From Streptomyces changanensis (GTDB lineage Bacteria > Actinomycetota > Actinomycetes > Streptomycetales > Streptomycetaceae): DNA of 64,000 bases. Made by a program: the position numbers and the translations under genes. Shown one piece after another: positions 61,006 to 64,000 of this stretch. Positions within the stretch are counted from its first letter, which is position 1. Each line of letters opens with the position of its first letter. The notes beneath the pieces are model-generated. The model had not been told where the DNA came from, did no database searches, and saw nothing but the letters and a program-made list of their open reading frames with translations. The DNA lies in contig NZ_CP102332.1 of NCBI RefSeq assembly GCF_024600715.1, positions 310,001 through 374,000 on the forward strand, in the 5' to 3' direction.

Positions 61006-63555
61006 ATGGGAGAGCGGCCCGGCATGCCTACCGCACCCGAGCTGGTCGTCGAGGTCGGCGGGCACCTCACGGTGCTGCGTCCCGACCGCGACTACCGCGT
61101 CGGGCGCGACCCCGCCAGCGACATCGCGCTGGCGGACGTCCGTGTCTCCTGGCACCACGCCGTCTTCCGACCGGAGGACGGCCGGTGGACGGTGTACGAC
61201 GAGGGCAGCACCAACGGCACGTTCGCCGGCGGGGCGCGGGTCGGCGCCGCGCACGAGGTCGGGCCCGGCACCACCCTGCGGTTCGGCCACCCGGCGGACG
61301 GGCCCCTGGCGACGGTGTCCGCCGCGGACGCGCCCGCGGCGGCGCCGGGGCCGCCCTCCGTGCCGCCCGATCCCGACCCCGCGCCGCCTCGGCCCGCCGC
61401 CCCGCCGCCGGTGCCGCCGCCGCTCCCCGCCTTCGAGGGGCCCGAGCCCGGGCCCGTCGTCGCGGAGCCCGAGCCGGGACCGGCCGAACCGGGGCGTCCG
61501 AAGCCGGGGCATCCGGAGCCGGGCGCCGCCCGGCCGGGGTCCGCGGCCCGTCCGTCGTCGGTCTCACTGCCGGGCGCCACCGGCACCTTCCGGCGCCCCA
61601 CCTCCGTACGCCCCCTGCCGTCGCGGGCCGTCCGCATCGGCCGCAGCGCCGACAACGACGTGGTCGTGGACGACCTGGTGGTCTCCCGGCACCACGCGGA
61701 ACTGCGTTCGCTGCCGGACGGCACGTACCGCATCCACGACCTGGGCAGCCACAACGGCACGTACCTCAACGGCCACCCGGTCGACGACGCCCGCGTGACG
61801 GCCGACGACATCATCGGCATCGGCCACCGGGCGTACTGCGTCGTCGGCGGCCGGCTGGTGGAGTACACCGACACCGGCGAGGTCTCCCTCGACGTGCAGG
61901 AGCTGGCCGTGACCGTCGACGGCGGCAGGACCCTGCTCGACGGGGTGTCGTTCCCCGTCGGGGAGCGCACCCTCCTCGGCGTGGTCGGCCCCAGCGGCGC
62001 GGGGAAGTCGACGCTGCTGAACGCCCTGACCGGGCTGCGCCCCGCCGACCGGGGCACCGTCCTGTACGACGGGCGGGACCTGTACCGGCAGTACGCCGAG
62101 CTGCGCCAGCGCATCGGCCTCGTCCCGCAGGACGACATCCTGCACCTCCAGCTGACCGTGCGGCGCGCCCTCGGGTACGCGGCGGAGCTCCGCTTCCCGC
62201 AGGACACCCGCCCGGCCGAACGCCGGGCCAGGGTCGACGAGGTGATGCGCGAACTGGGCCTGGACCAGCGGGCCGGGCAACCCGTGCACAGCCTCTCGGG
62301 CGGCCAGCGCAAACGGGTGAGCGTCGCCCTGGAGCTGCTCACCAAGCCGTCGCTGCTCTTCCTCGACGAGCCGACGTCCGGCCTGGACCCGGGCATGGAC
62401 CGGTCGGTGATGCACATGCTGCGCGGGCTCGCCGACGACGGGCGGACCGTCGTCGTCGTCACCCACAGCGTGCTCAGCCTGGACGTCTGCGACCGGCTGC
62501 TCGTCCTCGCGCCGGGCGGCCGGATCGCCTACTACGGGCCGCCCGGCGAGGCGCTCGACTACTTCGGCTGCGCACAGTGGCCGGAGGCGTTCGAGGCGTT
62601 CGAGAACGACCGGGAGCAGGACTGGGCGGGGAGGTTCCGCGCCTCCGCGTACCACGAGCGGTACGTCGAGGCCGCGATGCGGCGCCCCGTCCCGGACTCC
62701 CCCGGAGCGGCCGCGCCGCCCCCGGCGCCGCCGCCCAAGCCGCAGAGCTGGGGCGCCCAGTGGCGCACCCTCGTGCGGCGGTACGCGGCCGCGTTGAGCG
62801 CCGACCGCACATTCCTGGCGATCATGGTGGCGCTGCCGTTCGTGATGGGCGCGATGGCCCGGGCGCTGTCCGAGGGGCGGCTCGGTGCGGAGTCCACGCT
62901 GAACGTGCTGCTCATCCTGTGCGTGGGCGGCGTGCTGACCGGCGCGGCCAACGCCGTGCGGGAGCTGGTGAAGGAGCGGACCATCTACCGGAGGGAACGG
63001 GCCGTCGGCCTGTCCCGGTCGGCGTACCTGATGTCGAAGGTGACCGTGCTCGGGCTGGTCACGGTCGTGCAGGCCGTCGTGCTGACGCTGGTCGCGCTCG
63101 TCGGCGTGCCGATGGGCGTGCCCGACGGGCGCGGTGTGCTGTTGCCGCCGCTCGTGGAGGTGGCGGTGGCCGTGGCGGCGCTGTCGTTCACGGCGATGAT
63201 GCTCGGCCTCTTCGTCTCCGCCCTGGTGCGCAAGGAGGAGGTCACCATGCCGCTGCTGGTCCTCCTCGCGATCGTGCAGGTGGTCTTCTGCGGGGCGCTG
63301 CTGTCGGTGCGCGGCACGCCCGTCCTGGAGCAGCTGGCGTGGCTGGTGCCCTCCCGGTGGGCGTTCGCCGCGATGGCGGCGACGGTCGACCTCGGGGCGA
63401 CGGTGCCGGGCGAGCGGGCCCAGGACCCGCTGTTCGACCACACGCTGTCGGCCTGGCTCCTCGACATGGGCGCGCTCGTGGCGCTCGCCGTCGTCCTCGG
63501 CTTCGTGGTGGTGCGGCTGCTGCGCCGCCACGAACCGGTGATCATGCGAAAGTAG
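61006..63555 (+). CDS. ABC transporter with two FHA domains fused to ATPase and ABC-2 permease
   Basis: 849 residues. FHA1 (about 8-100: RVGRDPASDIALADVRVSWH, EGSTNGTFAGG) and FHA2 (about 205-285: RIGRSADNDVVVDDLVVSRH, LGSHNGTYLNG) keep the phosphothreonine-binding Arg, Ser/His and Asn. A Pro/Glu-rich linker separates them. The ABC domain has Walker A GPSGAGKST (328-336), LVPQDDILHLQLTVRR, signature LSGGQRKRVSVALEL and Walker B LLFLDEPTSGLD; then an ABC-2 (ABCG-like) membrane domain with six helices. Related mycobacterial proteins (Rv1747) are regulated by Ser/Thr kinases. ATG 61006 is used; ATG 61024, nine bases after GGGAGAG, is an attractive alternative. Confidence 0.93.
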   Translation: MGERPGMPTAPELVVEVGGHLTVLRPDRDYRVGRDPASDIALADVRVSWHHAVFRPEDGRWTVYDEGSTNGTFAGGARVGAAHEVGPGTTLRFGHPADGPLATVSAADAPAAAPGPPSVPPDPDPAPPRPAAPPPVPPPLPAFEGPEPGPVVAEPEPGPAEPGRPKPGHPEPGAARPGSAARPSSVSLPGATGTFRRPTSVRPLPSRAVRIGRSADNDVVVDDLVVSRHHAELRSLPDGTYRIHDLGSHNGTYLNGHPVDDARVTADDIIGIGHRAYCVVGGRLVEYTDTGEVSLDVQELAVTVDGGRTLLDGVSFPVGERTLLGVVGPSGAGKSTLLNALTGLRPADRGTVLYDGRDLYRQYAELRQRIGLVPQDDILHLQLTVRRALGYAAELRFPQDTRPAERRARVDEVMRELGLDQRAGQPVHSLSGGQRKRVSVALELLTKPSLLFLDEPTSGLDPGMDRSVMHMLRGLADDGRTVVVVTHSVLSLDVCDRLLVLAPGGRIAYYGPPGEALDYFGCAQWPEAFEAFENDREQDWAGRFRASAYHERYVEAAMRRPVPDSPGAAAPPPAPPPKPQSWGAQWRTLVRRYAAALSADRTFLAIMVALPFVMGAMARALSEGRLGAESTLNVLLILCVGGVLTGAANAVRELVKERTIYRRERAVGLSRSAYLMSKVTVLGLVTVVQAVVLTLVALVGVPMGVPDGRGVLLPPLVEVAVAVAALSFTAMMLGLFVSALVRKEEVTMPLLVLLAIVQVVFCGALLSVRGTPVLEQLAWLVPSRWAFAAMAATVDLGATVPGERAQDPLFDHTLSAWLLDMGALVALAVVLGFVVVRLLRRHEPVIMRK

Positions 63556-63562
63556 GCGCCCC

Positions 63563-64000
63563 ATGGCCTCTGCCGCCGTCCCCGCCGACGAGCCGGCCGT
63601 CCGGGACTTCCGCCCTACGCACGTGGTGCCGCGCCACGGGATGGCGACGTGGGAGTCGCCGGACACGGCCCGCCCGACGGTACCGCTCGATCCGTTCCTG
63701 CCGGTGCGGCTCCTGGAGCGCACGGGCGACTGGGCGCGGGTCCTGTGCGCCAACGGCTGGGCGGCGTGGGTGGACGGGCGGCTGCTGGTGTCCGTGCCGG
63801 AGGACCCGCCCGCGGCGGCGCGCGACACCGCCCGCGCCGCCGATCCGCGGCCGCTGCTCACCCGGGCGGAGGAGTCGCTGGGCCGGTACCGGCGGGCCGT
63901 CGAGGACCTGGCCGCGGGCCGCTCGGACGGCGAGCGGTTCCGGCGGAACACGGGCGGGCTGCGGATCGGGGTGGTCGTCGACGGCGAGGCGATGTGGCTG
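63563..64000 (+). CDS. Partner of the FHA-ABC transporter, SH3-like N-terminus (cut by window end)
   Basis: Partial: 146 residues are visible from the ATG at 63563 to the window edge. It begins MASAAVPADEPAVRDFRPTH and continues VVPRHGMATWESPDTARPTV. The segment DPFLPVRLLERTGDWARVLC then ANGWAAWVDGRLLV is SH3b-like (GDWARV, GWxAWVDGRLL). A helical part (LLTRAEESLGRYRRAVEDLA) and a new strand (GLRIGVVVDGEAMWL) follow. It starts seven bases after the FHA-ABC stop, so it is in the same operon. I do not recognise the full protein because the rest is missing. Confidence 0.75.
   Translation, partial: MASAAVPADEPAVRDFRPTHVVPRHGMATWESPDTARPTVPLDPFLPVRLLERTGDWARVLCANGWAAWVDGRLLVSVPEDPPAAARDTARAADPRPLLTRAEESLGRYRRAVEDLAAGRSDGERFRRNTGGLRIGVVVDGEAMWL

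Noticed and set aside
1..64000. CRISPR array, insertion sequence, prophage, rRNA or tRNA genes
   Set aside because: I saw no regularly spaced repeats with unique spacers, no transposase or integrase motifs, no phage genes, and no cloverleaf with the conserved GGTTCRANTCC arm. Reading by eye could miss a single tRNA.
1..64000. Antibiotic biosynthetic gene cluster
   Set aside because: No PKS, NRPS, terpene or RiPP core enzymes are present. PaaK and the acylase alone do not make a cluster.

Overview
The window is chromosomal DNA of a high-GC actinomycete, most likely a Streptomyces or close relative. Evidence: GC content well above 70 percent, frequent GTG starts, start/stop overlaps (GTGA, TGATG), and typical Streptomyces families (SpoIIE-type phosphatases with PAS/GAF sensors, an MmyB-like XRE regulator, a SigE-family sigma factor, a DUF6480 protein, an FHA-ABC transporter). 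About 48 genes are supported, two of them cut by the window edges. I see no rRNA, tRNA, CRISPR array, insertion sequence or prophage. REGION 1 (1-15.6 kb) is mixed housekeeping and accessory: an S4 RNA-binding protein, phenylacetate-CoA ligase (paaK), a secreted penicillin-acylase-family Ntn hydrolase, a Ca2+/H+ exchanger-type antiporter, a secreted serine hydrolase, small proteins, a soluble Ser/Thr kinase fused to seven TPRs, an FAD oxidoreductase with a Rieske domain, and a sigma factor translationally coupled to a membrane protein. REGION 2 (15.7-26.2 kb) is a sugar-acid catabolic and uptake cluster: a lactonase (SMP-30) and IclR regulator on the minus strand, divergent from an enolase-superfamily sugar-acid dehydratase, a zinc dehydrogenase, an unrecognised TIM-barrel-like protein, the three-gene ChvE-MmsA-MmsB monosaccharide ABC transporter and an exported aldose 1-epimerase. 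REGION 3 (26.4-28.5 kb) is a SpoIIE-type phosphatase. REGION 4 (28.7-48.0 kb) looks like a xyloglucan utilisation locus. It has a cytoplasmic GH3, divergent from a sugar ABC importer (binding lipoprotein plus two permeases, no ATPase), then secreted GH74, cytoplasmic GH42 and GH95, secreted GH12, a tyrosine phosphatase, a LacI repressor and a secreted GH51 arabinofuranosidase. Inferred scheme: GH74 and GH12 cut the backbone outside, oligosaccharides enter by the ABC importer, and GH95 (fucose), GH42 (galactose) and GH3 trim them inside. A GH31 alpha-xylosidase is not in the window. Copies of the palindrome TCGAAGCGCTTCGA lie at the GH3, importer and lacI promoters. A second motif, CGAMATAYCGAACASA, is shared by the sugar-acid operon, the transporter operon and the GH51 promoter, which ties Regions 2 and 4 together. 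REGION 5 (48-64 kb) is regulatory and stress-related: a membrane-anchored HTH protein, a second SpoIIE phosphatase coupled to a PHP-domain protein, divergent LuxR-type and XRE-type regulators, a glutathione-transferase-like protein, an aldehyde dehydrogenase, a YihY/BrkB membrane protein, an SDR oxidoreductase, and a double-FHA ABC transporter with a downstream partner cut by the window end.
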